DNA from: Burkholderiales bacterium
GTDB taxonomy: Bacteria > Pseudomonadota > Gammaproteobacteria > Burkholderiales > SG8-41
Direction of reading: 5' to 3'
NCBI GenBank assembly: GCA_036262035.1
Contig: DATAJS010000011.1
Coordinates: forward strand, 207,596-271,595
DNA: 64,000 nt
In this document: one piece after another, positions 49,896-58,419 of the stretch
Layout of the letters: each line of letters opens with the position of its first letter
Position numbering within the stretch: the stretch's first letter is position 1
Program-made: the position numbers and the translations under genes
The notes under the pieces: generated by a model
The model's input: the letters and a program-made list of their open reading frames with translations, nothing else
What the model was told of the DNA's origin: nothing
The model's database searches: none

Positions 49896-50768
49896 TTAGA
49901 TCTGTGCGGCGCTGAACGTATCGCACGCGTTCGGGTCGCCGCTTTCCAGCCCTTTGCGCAGCCAGCGCACGCGCTGCTGTGACGTGCCGTGCGTGAACGA
50001 GTCCGGCACGACGTGTCCCGTCGATTGCTGCTGCAGCGTGTCGTCCCCGATCGCGGTCGCGGCGCGGATCGCTTCGTCGACGTCGCCGGGCTCGAGGATG
50101 CGCTTGTTGCGGTCGACGCGGTTCGCCCAGATGCCGGCGAAGCAGTCCGCCTGCAGCTCGAGCCTGACCGAGAGCCGGTTGTAGGCCGACTGCGAGATGC
50201 GGCCGCGCTGCGCGTCCACCTTGCGCGCGATGCCCAGCAGGTTCTGCACGTGATGCCCCACCTCGTGCGCGATCACGTACGCTTCGGCAAAGTCGCCGGC
50301 CGCGTGGAAGCGCTGGCGCATGACGTCGTAGAAGCGCAGGTCGATGTAGACCTTGGCGTCGCCGGGACAATAGAACGGCCCCGCCGCGGCCTGGCCCATG
50401 CCGCACGCGGTCGGGAACGAGCCGTGGAAGAGCACGAGCTTGGGCGGCTGGTAGCGCCGACCGGCCTCGGAGAAGATCTGCCCCCACGCGTCCTCGGTGG
50501 TGGCGAGCACGCGCGAGACGAAGACCGCCTTCGCGTCGCTCTCGGGCGGTCTCGGCGCGTTCTGCGTGACCGGCGCCTGCTGCCGCTGCGAGCCTTCCAT
50601 CATCCCGAGCAGCATGCGCGGGTCGACGCCGAAGATGTACGACGCGACCAGCGCGAGCACCACGCCGCCGATCGACATGCCGCCTACACCGAAGCCACCG
50701 CCGCCGCCGCCGCTGTAGCCGCGCATGTCTTCTACGTTGTCACTTTCGCGTTCGTCGCCTATACGCAT
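49896..50768 (-). CDS. Neutral zinc metallopeptidase, YpfJ/KPN_02809 family
   Basis: 290 residues from ATG 50768 (the frame extends to 50825 without ribosome binding site). N-terminal DERESDNVEDMRGYSGG then Gly-rich run, one membrane helix at about residues 30-50 (MSIGGVVLALVASYIFGV), then a periplasmic catalytic domain with HEVGHH (zinc), ELQADCFAGIWAN (third ligand Glu) and the C-terminal QQRVRWLRKGLESG. Complete family. Substrate peptides unknown. Confidence 0.93.
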   Translation of the reverse strand: MRIGDERESDNVEDMRGYSGGGGGGFGVGGMSIGGVVLALVASYIFGVDPRMLLGMMEGSQRQQAPVTQNAPRPPESDAKAVFVSRVLATTEDAWGQIFSEAGRRYQPPKLVLFHGSFPTACGMGQAAAGPFYCPGDAKVYIDLRFYDVMRQRFHAAGDFAEAYVIAHEVGHHVQNLLGIARKVDAQRGRISQSAYNRLSVRLELQADCFAGIWANRVDRNKRILEPGDVDEAIRAATAIGDDTLQQQSTGHVVPDSFTHGTSQQRVRWLRKGLESGDPNACDTFSAAQI

Positions 50769-50838
50769 GATGGGATTCGGTTGGACAGATTCCGGCAAAT
50801 TGCCATACGCGCGCGAAGGCCGCAATCGGCATGCCTGA

Positions 50839-52215
50839 TCAGCGTTTCGGCAGGCGGGCGTCGATCGCGCGCGAGATCGCGGCGGTGCACGCGGCGCAAT
50901 AGTAGTCGGTCTGGAGCGAGAACATGATGCAGTCGGCTTCCGGGCGGTAAAAACCCTGCGCGTAGCCGTTCGCGCCTTCGAAGAACCCGACCTCGCGGCT
51001 GCGGCCGAGGAGCACCGCCTGCCGCGGCGCGACCTCTCGCATGAGCTTCTCGATCCTGTATTCGTCGGCGCCGCCGGCGCGCAGCGCTTCGTAGCGTTTC
51101 ACGTAGCCGCCGAAATAGCGCTCGTAGCGCGCCTTGTTCCAGCGCGACGGCGCGCGCTGCGGCGCCGCCCATTTCGTGGTTTCCAGCGACGTGGTGACGT
51201 TCGGCTGCCACGGCTCGACGTTGCCGCGATAGACCGGGCCGTCGGCGCTCGGGATGTAGTACTCCTCGGCGAGGCCCGCGATCGCATGCGCCGATTCGTG
51301 CAGCACGAGGTAGCGCGCCGCCGCGCTGTCGATCGCGACCACCGCCGGGCCGCCGAAGTACGCGCTGCCGCCGTAGCGCCGCGAATTGGCGAGCACCAGC
51401 AGCACGTCGTACGGGACCGCCGCTGCGGCATCGCGGAGCTTGCGCTCGTCGCCGACGGACAGCGTGCGCTCGCCGGCGCCGCTGCCGTACGCCGTTCCGA
51501 AAGCGCTCGCCGCCCGCGTGCCGTTGTAAGCGTCGCTCACGCCGCTCTCCGCGCTTTCCGCGAAGATCGCGTGGACGTTGAAATCGCGGATGCGCGACTT
51601 GTAAGGCTCGACCGAAAAAAGATAACCCGCCGCGCGCTTCGCATCGGCGGCGAACTTCGCGCGCTCGCCTGCGGCGTAGCCGTCGCCGACGATGGCGATA
51701 TCGACGTGGTCGCGGGCGTCTCCGTTGCGCACGAGCGTATCGACGAGCACGCGCGGCGGCTCGGCATCGTGCACGAGGGAAGCATCGGCGCCGCGGGTGT
51801 ACAGCGGCTGCAGGACGCCGCCGGGCCGGCGTTTCTCGACCGTAATGGTGAAGGCCGCGGCCGGCAGTACGCAGCGCACGCAGAGCGTGGACACCGCGGG
51901 TGCGCGGTCAGGGTCGAGGTTGCTGTCCAGCGCTACGCGAACGAGCGGCGCATCGGTCGCGGTATCGGTCAGGGTGAGCGCGTAATCGCCCCAGTCGGGG
52001 GTGTCCAGGCCGCCGCTCGGCGGCGCGGGCTCGCGCCTGAGCTCGACGAGCTCGAAGCGCTCATCGCCGTCCTGCACGACGTGGCGCAGATCGATGCGCA
52101 GACCGCGATCGGTGTGCTGCGCCGTCGGACCGGTCGCACGCTTGCACGATGCCAGCCACAGCGATGCGCTCGCCGCCGCTGCCGACGCCAATACGCGGCG
52201 ACGCGTGATCGTCAT
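50839..52215 (-). CDS. M64-family (IgA peptidase M64) metallopeptidase, exported by Tat as lipoprotein
   Basis: 458 residues. The N-terminus TRRRVLASAAAASASLWLASC holds a twin-arginine pattern and a lipobox with Cys near 24. The catalytic domain contains DIAIVGDGYAAGERAKFAADAKR, YDVLLVLANSRRYGGSA and the zinc motif HESAHAIAGLAEEYY, typical of M64. The final third includes many Cys (CIMFSLQTDYYCAACTAAI). Anchored at the membrane and acting in the periplasm. The gene ends 70 bp from the YpfJ-type peptidase start on the same strand, so the two peptidases may be co-transcribed. Confidence 0.9.
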   Translation of the reverse strand: MTITRRRVLASAAAASASLWLASCKRATGPTAQHTDRGLRIDLRHVVQDGDERFELVELRREPAPPSGGLDTPDWGDYALTLTDTATDAPLVRVALDSNLDPDRAPAVSTLCVRCVLPAAAFTITVEKRRPGGVLQPLYTRGADASLVHDAEPPRVLVDTLVRNGDARDHVDIAIVGDGYAAGERAKFAADAKRAAGYLFSVEPYKSRIRDFNVHAIFAESAESGVSDAYNGTRAASAFGTAYGSGAGERTLSVGDERKLRDAAAAVPYDVLLVLANSRRYGGSAYFGGPAVVAIDSAAARYLVLHESAHAIAGLAEEYYIPSADGPVYRGNVEPWQPNVTTSLETTKWAAPQRAPSRWNKARYERYFGGYVKRYEALRAGGADEYRIEKLMREVAPRQAVLLGRSREVGFFEGANGYAQGFYRPEADCIMFSLQTDYYCAACTAAISRAIDARLPKR

Positions 52216-52306
52216 CGGGCGGTTGCGCGCAGTTGCGATTTAGCCATTACACTGAAGTGGAAAAAAGCGAAGTCGCAGCCGGTTCGTCGCAGTTCGGAGG
52301 AGAACG

Positions 52307-53275
52307 ATGAAAACCGTACGAGGAGTCGCATTGCTCTGTCTTGCCGCGCTGGCATCGCCCGCGGCCGCACAAAAGTATCCGGACAAGAGCATCCGGATGA
52401 TTGTAGCTTTCCCCACCGGTTCGCCGCAGATCCTCGCGCTGCTGCTGTCCGACAAGCTGCGAGATTCGATGGGGCAATCGGTCGTTCCCGATTTCAGAGG
52501 CGGCGCCGGCGGCAATCTCGCGTCCGAGCTCGCCGCAAAAGCGCCCGCGGACGGCTACACGCTGCTCCTCACGAGCGGCACCATCGCCATCAGCCCCAGC
52601 CTTTTCTCGAAGCTCGCCTACGACACGTTTCGCGATTTCGCGCCGATCACCCGGCTCGCGAGCGTTCCGAACGTCATGGTCGTGCATCCTTCCGTCCCCG
52701 CCCACGATCTGAAAGAGCTGGCGGCGCTCGCGAAGAGCCATCCGGGCAAGCTCAACTTCGGCTCGGGAGGCCTCGGCTCCGGCAGTCAGCTCGGCAGCGA
52801 GCTCTTCAAGTCGCTCGCCAAAGTGAAGATGACGCACGTGCCTTACAAGGGCGCGGCGCTCGCCATGAACGCGATGCTCTCGGGCGAAGTCGACATGGTC
52901 GTTTCCACCGTCCCGGCGGCGATTCCGTACGTGAACAACGGCCGGTTGCGGGCGATCGCGATGCTCGCACCGGAGCGCGCGCCGGCCCTGCCGCAGGTGC
53001 CCACGACCGCGGAGGGCGGCATGCCGCAGGTCGTCGTCATCACCTGGTACGGCACGTTCGCTCCCGCCGGCGTGAAGCCCGAGATCGTCGAGCGCCTGAA
53101 CGGCGAATTCGCGAAAGCGCTGAACGCCCCGGATACCAGGGCGAAGCTCGCCAACGTCGGGCTCGAGGTGGCGACGAGCAGCCCCGCCGATTTCGCGAAG
53201 TTCGTGCGCGCGGAATACGAGAAGTGGGGCAAGGTGATCAAGGATTCGGGGATCAAGGCGGAGGCGGAGCGATAA
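52307..53275 (+). CDS. Divergent Bug-family periplasmic solute receptor
   Basis: 322 residues; GGAGGAGAACG precedes ATG 52307. Signal peptide MKTVRGVALLCLAALASPAAA, then YPDKSIRMIVAFPTGSPQ, VVPDFRGGAGG, APADGYTLLLT, VPYKGAALAM, LPQVPTTAEGG. The pocket loop differs from every other copy here: FPTGSPQ replaces PGGxxD and the ligand-contacting Asp is absent, and DNRPG is DFRGG. So its ligand may not be an ordinary dicarboxylate. It is the first gene of the acyl-CoA dehydrogenase/CitE operon; the next gene starts directly at its stop. Confidence 0.92.
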   Translation: MKTVRGVALLCLAALASPAAAQKYPDKSIRMIVAFPTGSPQILALLLSDKLRDSMGQSVVPDFRGGAGGNLASELAAKAPADGYTLLLTSGTIAISPSLFSKLAYDTFRDFAPITRLASVPNVMVVHPSVPAHDLKELAALAKSHPGKLNFGSGGLGSGSQLGSELFKSLAKVKMTHVPYKGAALAMNAMLSGEVDMVVSTVPAAIPYVNNGRLRAIAMLAPERAPALPQVPTTAEGGMPQVVVITWYGTFAPAGVKPEIVERLNGEFAKALNAPDTRAKLANVGLEVATSSPADFAKFVRAEYEKWGKVIKDSGIKAEAER

Positions 53276-54448
53276 ATGGATTTCGGGCTGACGGCGGAGC
53301 AGAAACATTGGCGCGACAAGGCGCGCGCTTTCGCGCTCGAGGAAATCCGACCGATCGCGTTGCAGCGCGACCGCATCGCCGCGCCGCGCGAGACCTGGGA
53401 CTGGGACCTTTTCAGGAAAGGATCCGCGCTCGGTTTCCGCACGCTCGCGGTGCCGAAGGAGTGGGGCGGCCCCGGCACCGATTTCGTCACGCAGGGGCTC
53501 GTCATGGCCGAGCTCGCCAAAGGCGACAGCGCGATCTCCAAGGCATTCAGCCAGAACTGGAAGTGGAGCCACCAGATCGCCGAATTCTGCTCCAGGGACC
53601 AGAAGGAGCGCTTCCTCAAGCCGTTCCTCGCCGACGACACCTACACGATCGGTTCGGGAAGCACCGAGCCCAACGCGGGCTCTGATAACCGCTACCCGCC
53701 GGTCGATGCACCCAAATCGGGATGGCGCCTCAAAGCTGAACGTCATGGCGACGAGTGGATACTGAACGGCGAGAAGACGTTCATCGCCAACGGCACCGTC
53801 GGCAAGCTCTTCTTCGTGAGCACGCGCACCAACCCCGACGTGCCCATACGCGACGGCACCACGGTCTTCCTGGTGCCTCACGACACGCCCGGGTTTCGCG
53901 TCGGCAAGGTCTTCAACAAGGCGGGATGGCGCTTCTACCAAAACGCGGAGCTGATCTTCGAGAACGCGCGCGTGCCGCACGTCAACGTCGTCGGCGAAGT
54001 GCACAACGGGGTCAAGGTGAGGAGCGGTGCTTCGGCCGAGTTCGGCGATTTCGAGCTCGCGGCGAACGCGCTCGGCGTGTGCGATGCCGCGTGCGAGAGC
54101 GCGATGCAGTACTCGAAGCAAGCGACGCGCGCCGGCAAACGGGTGTACGACCATCAGCTCGTGCAGTTGAAGATCAACGAGATGTACGCGCTCACCGAAG
54201 CGCTGCGCTCGTACGTGATGCGGACCGCGTGGGAGATGGACAACCATTGCCAGGGCGCGAACGCGGTGCTCGTCATGAATTACTCGGAAGACGTGATACA
54301 GCGCGTGACCAGGCTCAACCTCGACATCCACGCGGCACGAGGCGGGACGATGGATGCGCTCGCGGACAAGCTGGTGCGTGACGCCATCATCTGGACTCAT
54401 CTCGCCGGAGACAACACCCAGCGGTTGAAGTCGCTCAGACGGATGTAA
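53276..54448 (+). CDS. Acyl-CoA dehydrogenase family protein
   Basis: 390 residues; ATG directly abuts the receptor's stop. Visible features: N-terminal helical domain MDFGLTAEQKHWRDKARAFALEEIRPIALQRD, flavin-binding strand IGSGSTEPNAGSD, WILNGEKTFIANG, AGWRFYQNAELIFENARVP. The helix containing the usual catalytic base region reads DIHAARGGTMDALADKLVRD, with no YEGT-Glu motif, so the base position is not standard; a Glu may be supplied from another loop. FAD-dependent dehydrogenation of an acyl-CoA is the probable role in the operon. Confidence 0.9.
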   Translation: MDFGLTAEQKHWRDKARAFALEEIRPIALQRDRIAAPRETWDWDLFRKGSALGFRTLAVPKEWGGPGTDFVTQGLVMAELAKGDSAISKAFSQNWKWSHQIAEFCSRDQKERFLKPFLADDTYTIGSGSTEPNAGSDNRYPPVDAPKSGWRLKAERHGDEWILNGEKTFIANGTVGKLFFVSTRTNPDVPIRDGTTVFLVPHDTPGFRVGKVFNKAGWRFYQNAELIFENARVPHVNVVGEVHNGVKVRSGASAEFGDFELAANALGVCDAACESAMQYSKQATRAGKRVYDHQLVQLKINEMYALTEALRSYVMRTAWEMDNHCQGANAVLVMNYSEDVIQRVTRLNLDIHAARGGTMDALADKLVRDAIIWTHLAGDNTQRLKSLRRM

Positions 54449-54480
54449 GATTCGTCGCGAAAGTCTTCGCGGCGAATCCC

Positions 54481-55203
54481 ATGAACAAAAAATCCCGCAG
54501 GTCGTGGCTGATCGTCCCTGCGTCCAAGCCTACGCAGCTCGAAGAGGCGTCGCGCGCCGGCGCGGATGTGGTCGTGCTCGATCTGTTCGAATTCGTACCG
54601 GAGCGCGACCGTGCGGCTGCACGCGATGCGATCAAGGACGCGATCGGACGCGTGACGGGCGGCGGCGCGCAAGCGTTCCTGCAGATCGGTCCGTCCGCCG
54701 TCGTATCCGATCTTGCCGCGGCGGTGTGGCCCGGCCTGTCGGGGGTGATCGTCTCTCGCGCCGAGACACCTGAACAGATCGAGACGGTATCGAGCGCGCT
54801 GGACCGCCTCGAGCGCGACCGCGGAATTGCGGCTGGCAGCATCGAGATCGTCGCCGCGCTCGAGACCGCGCACGGCAACCACGCGGCTGATGACGTCTTG
54901 CGTGCGAGCCCTCGCGTGACCGGCGCGACGCTCGGCCGCGTCGACCTCGTGATGGACCTGCGGCCCGAGCCTTCGGGCGAGATCCATCTCATGTCTTATC
55001 TCATGCAGCGCCTGGTGATCGTCGCGAATGCGGCGGGCGTGACCCCGCTGGGCGCGTGGTGGCGCGCGCCGGACCGGGGCCTGCTCGCCACGCCCGACAA
55101 CACCTACGCGGCCGCGAAGCGCGGGCGTGCGATCGGCTTCAAAGGCGCGATGTGCCTGCGTGCGAACCAGGTCGACGCGCTGAATCGGGGGTATCAGGGA
55201 TGA
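54481..55203 (+). CDS. CitE/HpcH-like protein, altered active site
   Basis: 240 residues. TIM-barrel lyase features: SWLIVPASKPTQLEEASRAGADVVVLDLFEFVPERDRAAARDAI, IEIVAALETAHGNHAADDV, ASPRVTGATLGRVDLVMDLR, and the C-terminal AAKRGRAIGFKGAMCLRANQV. The canonical LDLEDSV, which supplies an acidic metal ligand, is LDLFEFV here. The Glu of ETA and the Asp of VDL remain. Shorter than CitE (about 290). Overlaps the next CitE-like gene by 4 bases. Confidence 0.85.
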   Translation: MNKKSRRSWLIVPASKPTQLEEASRAGADVVVLDLFEFVPERDRAAARDAIKDAIGRVTGGGAQAFLQIGPSAVVSDLAAAVWPGLSGVIVSRAETPEQIETVSSALDRLERDRGIAAGSIEIVAALETAHGNHAADDVLRASPRVTGATLGRVDLVMDLRPEPSGEIHLMSYLMQRLVIVANAAGVTPLGAWWRAPDRGLLATPDNTYAAAKRGRAIGFKGAMCLRANQVDALNRGYQG

Positions 55204-56123
55204 GAGCAGTCCGCCGTTCCGGCCTCACCATGCCGGTCGTCACCCAACGCTTCGTCGACAAGGCGTGGACCCGCGGCTGCGACTTCATCACCCTCGATCT
55301 CGAAGACTCGGTGCCGCAGCACATGAAGGCGCACGCGCGCACGCTGATCAAGGACGCGATCCCCAACGTCTCCAAAGGCGGCGCCGAAGCGTTTACGCGC
55401 ATCAATCACGACTTCATGCGTGAAGACACCGAAGCGGTGGTGTGGCCGGGATTGAAGCGCATCAAGTATCCGAAGACCGAAACAGCCGACGAAGTGCGCG
55501 CGCTCGATGCGCTGATTACACGACTGGAGGCAGAGCGCGGCGTCGAGCCGGGCTCGATCGAGATCGACACCAGCATCGAGACCGCCGTCGGCGTGACGAA
55601 CGTCTTCGAGATCGCCTCGGCGAGCCCGCGCATCCGCGAGTTCGGCGTGTCGGTGAGCGGCTACGACCTGTCGCGCGATCTGGGCGTCGAGATGTTCGTC
55701 GACTTCGACCAGTTCGCCTATTGCCGCGGCGAAGGCGAGCTTGCGGCGCGCACGCTGGGGCTGGGCGTACGCAACGCGCCTTTCATCGCGAACAAGAGCG
55801 GCAGCGTGAGCGACGGCAACCGCGCGTTGCGCCAGGCCGAATCGCAGCGCAAATGCGGATTGCGGGTCGGCACCGGCGGCCTCAATCCCGCCGTCGTCGA
55901 AAGCCACAACGTCGGATTCACGCCGACCGAGGACGAGGTGCGCGAGGCCAGGCAAGTGCTCGAGGATTACGCGAAAGTCGAAGCGGCCGGCGAGACGTGG
56001 ACGGAGATCGAAGGCCGCGTGATCGACCGCTACGAAGCGGAACGCGCGCGCGAGCTGATCGAGTGGGCCGAGGCGTGCGCGGCGCGGAATCGCGAAAAAG
56101 CCGAGGCCGTAAAAAGATGCTGA
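55200..56123 (+). CDS. CitE/HpcH-like acyl-CoA lyase, canonical active site
   Basis: 307 residues; ATG 55200 overlaps the previous stop (ATGA). Motifs: RRSGLTMPVVTQRFVDKAWTRGCDFITLDLEDSVPQHMKAHAR, AFTRINHDF, EIDTSIETAVGVTNVFEIASASPRIREFGVSVSGYDLSRDL, FIANKSGSVSDGN. Arg, Glu and Asp that bind Mg and the acyl-CoA are all present, so this is the likely working lyase of the trio; the C-terminus is longer (about 60 residues of charged helix). Overlaps the next gene by 7 bp. Related enzymes cleave malyl-, citramalyl- or beta-methylmalyl-CoA. Confidence 0.9.
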   Translation: MRAVRRSGLTMPVVTQRFVDKAWTRGCDFITLDLEDSVPQHMKAHARTLIKDAIPNVSKGGAEAFTRINHDFMREDTEAVVWPGLKRIKYPKTETADEVRALDALITRLEAERGVEPGSIEIDTSIETAVGVTNVFEIASASPRIREFGVSVSGYDLSRDLGVEMFVDFDQFAYCRGEGELAARTLGLGVRNAPFIANKSGSVSDGNRALRQAESQRKCGLRVGTGGLNPAVVESHNVGFTPTEDEVREARQVLEDYAKVEAAGETWTEIEGRVIDRYEAERARELIEWAEACAARNREKAEAVKRC

Positions 56124-56986
56124 TTAGACGCACAAACCTTTTAGCGCCGGTCGCCGCGGCCGACGATGCCTGGCGCCACGGCGCCGATGCGGTCACGCTG
56201 GTCGGCTCGGCGCCGGCGGCCGAGCGGCAACGCGCGATTCTGGCCGCGGGACGCGGCGGGGCCGAAGTGTTCGTCGAGGCGGCCGGCGATGGCGACATCG
56301 AGTCCGCGGTGGGCGCGGGCCTCGCCGGTTTCGTCCTGCGCGCCGAATCGGCCGACGAAGTGAAACGCATCGACGCGCTCGTCACCCGGCTCGAACGCGA
56401 GCGCGGGCTCAGCGCGGGCAAGCTCTCGTTCATCGTGCGGGTCGAAACCGCGCGCGCGGTGTGGGACATCCGGTCGATCCTCACCGCGAGCCCGCGGATC
56501 TCGCAGGCCGCGCTCGTCGAGACCTCGCTCGCCGCCGATCTGGACATAACGCCCGATCCCGAGATCGATTCGTTCGAATACGCGCGCGGCCGGCTCGCGG
56601 TGGAAGCGACTGCGGCCAAGGTCGGCGCGGTCGGCATGGCGTATCCGATGAGCGTGCTCGAGCCCGCGGACGCGCCCGAAGCCGAGATCCAGCGCATGGC
56701 GACCAAGGCGAGGAACAGCGGCATGAAAGGCGTGCTCTGCCGGCATGCGAGCTGGATCGCGCCGGTGAATGCCGCGTTCACGCCCACGCCGGAGCTCGTC
56801 CACTACAACCGCCGCGTCCGCGAAGCGTTCGCGAAAGGCGTGGCGGAGGGAACCGCCGCGGTGCCGCTCGACGGCCGCATGATCGACGTGCCGGTCGACG
56901 AATGGGCGATCGTCGTCATCGCGACGGCGGAAGCGTGCGCGCAACGCGACGCGGAGAAGCGCGCGGCGCTGGAAAAGTCGCGCTGA
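56117..56986 (+). CDS. CitE/HpcH-like protein, degenerate active site
   Basis: 289 residues from ATG 56117. Barrel motifs LSFIVRVETARAVWDIRSILTASPRISQAALVETSLAADL and GMAYPMSVLEP, KGVLCRHASWIAPVNAAFTP are recognizable, but the LDLEDSV block is TLVGSAP and the Asp after it is missing, and the Arg of the first strand is not seen. It is therefore probably a non-catalytic or altered member. Helical tail ends EACAQRDAEKRAALEKSR. The next gene overlaps the stop by one base (TGATG). Confidence 0.82.
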   Translation: MLIRRTNLLAPVAAADDAWRHGADAVTLVGSAPAAERQRAILAAGRGGAEVFVEAAGDGDIESAVGAGLAGFVLRAESADEVKRIDALVTRLERERGLSAGKLSFIVRVETARAVWDIRSILTASPRISQAALVETSLAADLDITPDPEIDSFEYARGRLAVEATAAKVGAVGMAYPMSVLEPADAPEAEIQRMATKARNSGMKGVLCRHASWIAPVNAAFTPTPELVHYNRRVREAFAKGVAEGTAAVPLDGRMIDVPVDEWAIVVIATAEACAQRDAEKRAALEKSR

Positions 56987-58335
56987 TGGCGACGATCGTC
57001 TCCCAGCTCGTCGCGCTGACGAGCCGCGTCGCTTACGAAGATCTGTCGCAAGCCACGATCGCCGCCGCCAAGCGTGCGATCCTCGACGCCCTCGGCTGCG
57101 GTATCGCCGCGCTCGGCTGCGAGCCTTCGAAGATCGCCGCGCGCGCCATGCCGAACGGGCCGTGCGGGGACGCGACCGTGATCGGGGACAAAGATCTGTC
57201 CTTCACGCATCGCGCGGTGCTGCTCAACGGCATCCTCGTGCGCTACCTCGACATGATGGACGTGTACTGGGCCAAGGACGTGTGCCATCCCGCGGAGAAC
57301 GTCCCGGCGGCTCTGGCGTGCGTCGAGAGCGTCGAAGGCTCGGGCAGGCGACTCATCGAAGCGGTCGTCGCGGGTTACGAAGCGCAACTGCGCCTCACCC
57401 ATGCGATGTCGCTGCAACAGATGGCGATGCATCACGTCGCCGCCGGCGGCATCGTCGCGCCGCTCGTCGTCGGCAAGGCGTGGGGCATGGATCCGGAGGC
57501 GATCGAGCACGCGGTCGCGCTCGCGGGCTGCCGCCAGTTCACGCTGCACGGGCTCTCCAAAGGCGGTCTCTCGATGGCCAAGGCGATCGGCTACGCGTGG
57601 TCGGCGATGAGCAGCGTCATGGCTTCTCGGCTCGCGTCCGAAGGATTTACCGGGCCCACCGATTTTCTCGACTGGCTGTCGGACAAGAGCGTGCTGAAAC
57701 TGCCGATCGATCGTAAAGCGCTCGAGCACGACGGCACGTATCTCATCGAGCGCGTCTCGTTCAAGCAGTTCCCGGTGCAGTTCGAGCTGCAGACGACGGG
57801 CGAGATCGCGATCCGTCTGTCGAAGAAGATCCGCGACAGCGGCAGCACGATCGAGAGCGTCGAGATCGACGTGGCGCCGGTGACGATAGAGCGCACCGCC
57901 GACGCCGCGAAGTTCAAGCCGGCGAATCGCGAGACCGCCGATCACAGCCTGCCGGCGAGCGTCGCGATGGCGCTGCTCGACGGCAAGCTCACCGCCGCGC
58001 AGTTCGAGCACGACCGCTGGGCCGATGCGGACGTCGCGGCGCTGATCGCGAAGATCACGGTGATCCCGAACTCTGAGTATCCGACGAAATATCCGAAAGG
58101 GCGCCCCGCCGGTTTCCGCGTGAAGCTCGCGAACGGCGAGACGCTCGCCGATTTCCAGGCGGTGCCTTCGGGCGACGCCGAGAAGCCGATGGACGACGCG
58201 ACGCTGGAGGCGAAGTTCGTGGCGAATGCGTCGGAGGCGTTCGGCGAAGCGCGCGCACGTGAGATCGTCGAGGCGGTGCGCGAGGTCGAGCGGATCGAGC
58301 GCCTCGGCGAGCTTACGCGGTTGTTGAGGCCTTAA
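56986..58335 (+). CDS. MmgE/PrpD-family protein
   Basis: 449 residues; ATG 56986 overlaps the preceding TGA (TGATG). Features: VALTSRVAYEDLSQATIAAAKRAILDALGCGIAALG, HRAVLLNGILVRYLDMMDVYW, HHVAAGGIVAPLVVGKAWGMD, RQFTLHGLSKGGLSMAKAIGYAW, AKFKPANRETADHSLPASVAMALLDG. These match the PrpD/MmgE fold, which includes 2-methylcitrate dehydratase and cis-aconitate decarboxylase-like enzymes acting on tricarboxylates. In this operon it would dehydrate a hydroxy acid before or after lyase action. A repeat follows before the next gene. Confidence 0.92.
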   Translation: MATIVSQLVALTSRVAYEDLSQATIAAAKRAILDALGCGIAALGCEPSKIAARAMPNGPCGDATVIGDKDLSFTHRAVLLNGILVRYLDMMDVYWAKDVCHPAENVPAALACVESVEGSGRRLIEAVVAGYEAQLRLTHAMSLQQMAMHHVAAGGIVAPLVVGKAWGMDPEAIEHAVALAGCRQFTLHGLSKGGLSMAKAIGYAWSAMSSVMASRLASEGFTGPTDFLDWLSDKSVLKLPIDRKALEHDGTYLIERVSFKQFPVQFELQTTGEIAIRLSKKIRDSGSTIESVEIDVAPVTIERTADAAKFKPANRETADHSLPASVAMALLDGKLTAAQFEHDRWADADVAALIAKITVIPNSEYPTKYPKGRPAGFRVKLANGETLADFQAVPSGDAEKPMDDATLEAKFVANASEAFGEARAREIVEAVREVERIERLGELTRLLRP

Positions 58336-58338
58336 AGT

Positions 58339-58410
58339 CAAAATGGGTCCCCGCCTGCGCGGGGACGACGAAACGTCAGGAATGCGTTCCCGCCTGCGCG
58401 GGGACGACGG
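58339..58410. repeat. GGGTCCCCGCCTGCGCGGGGAC repeat, two units
   Basis: Two hairpin units, ATGGGTCCCCGCCTGCGCGGGGACGACG (58343-58370) and ATGCGTTCCCGCCTGCGCGGGGACGACGG (58382-58410), in direct order between the MmgE/PrpD gene and the amidohydrolase gene. The second ends next to the latter's ribosome binding site (GGAGGATCGAG). Confidence 0.75.
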
Positions 58411-58419
58411 AGGATCGAG

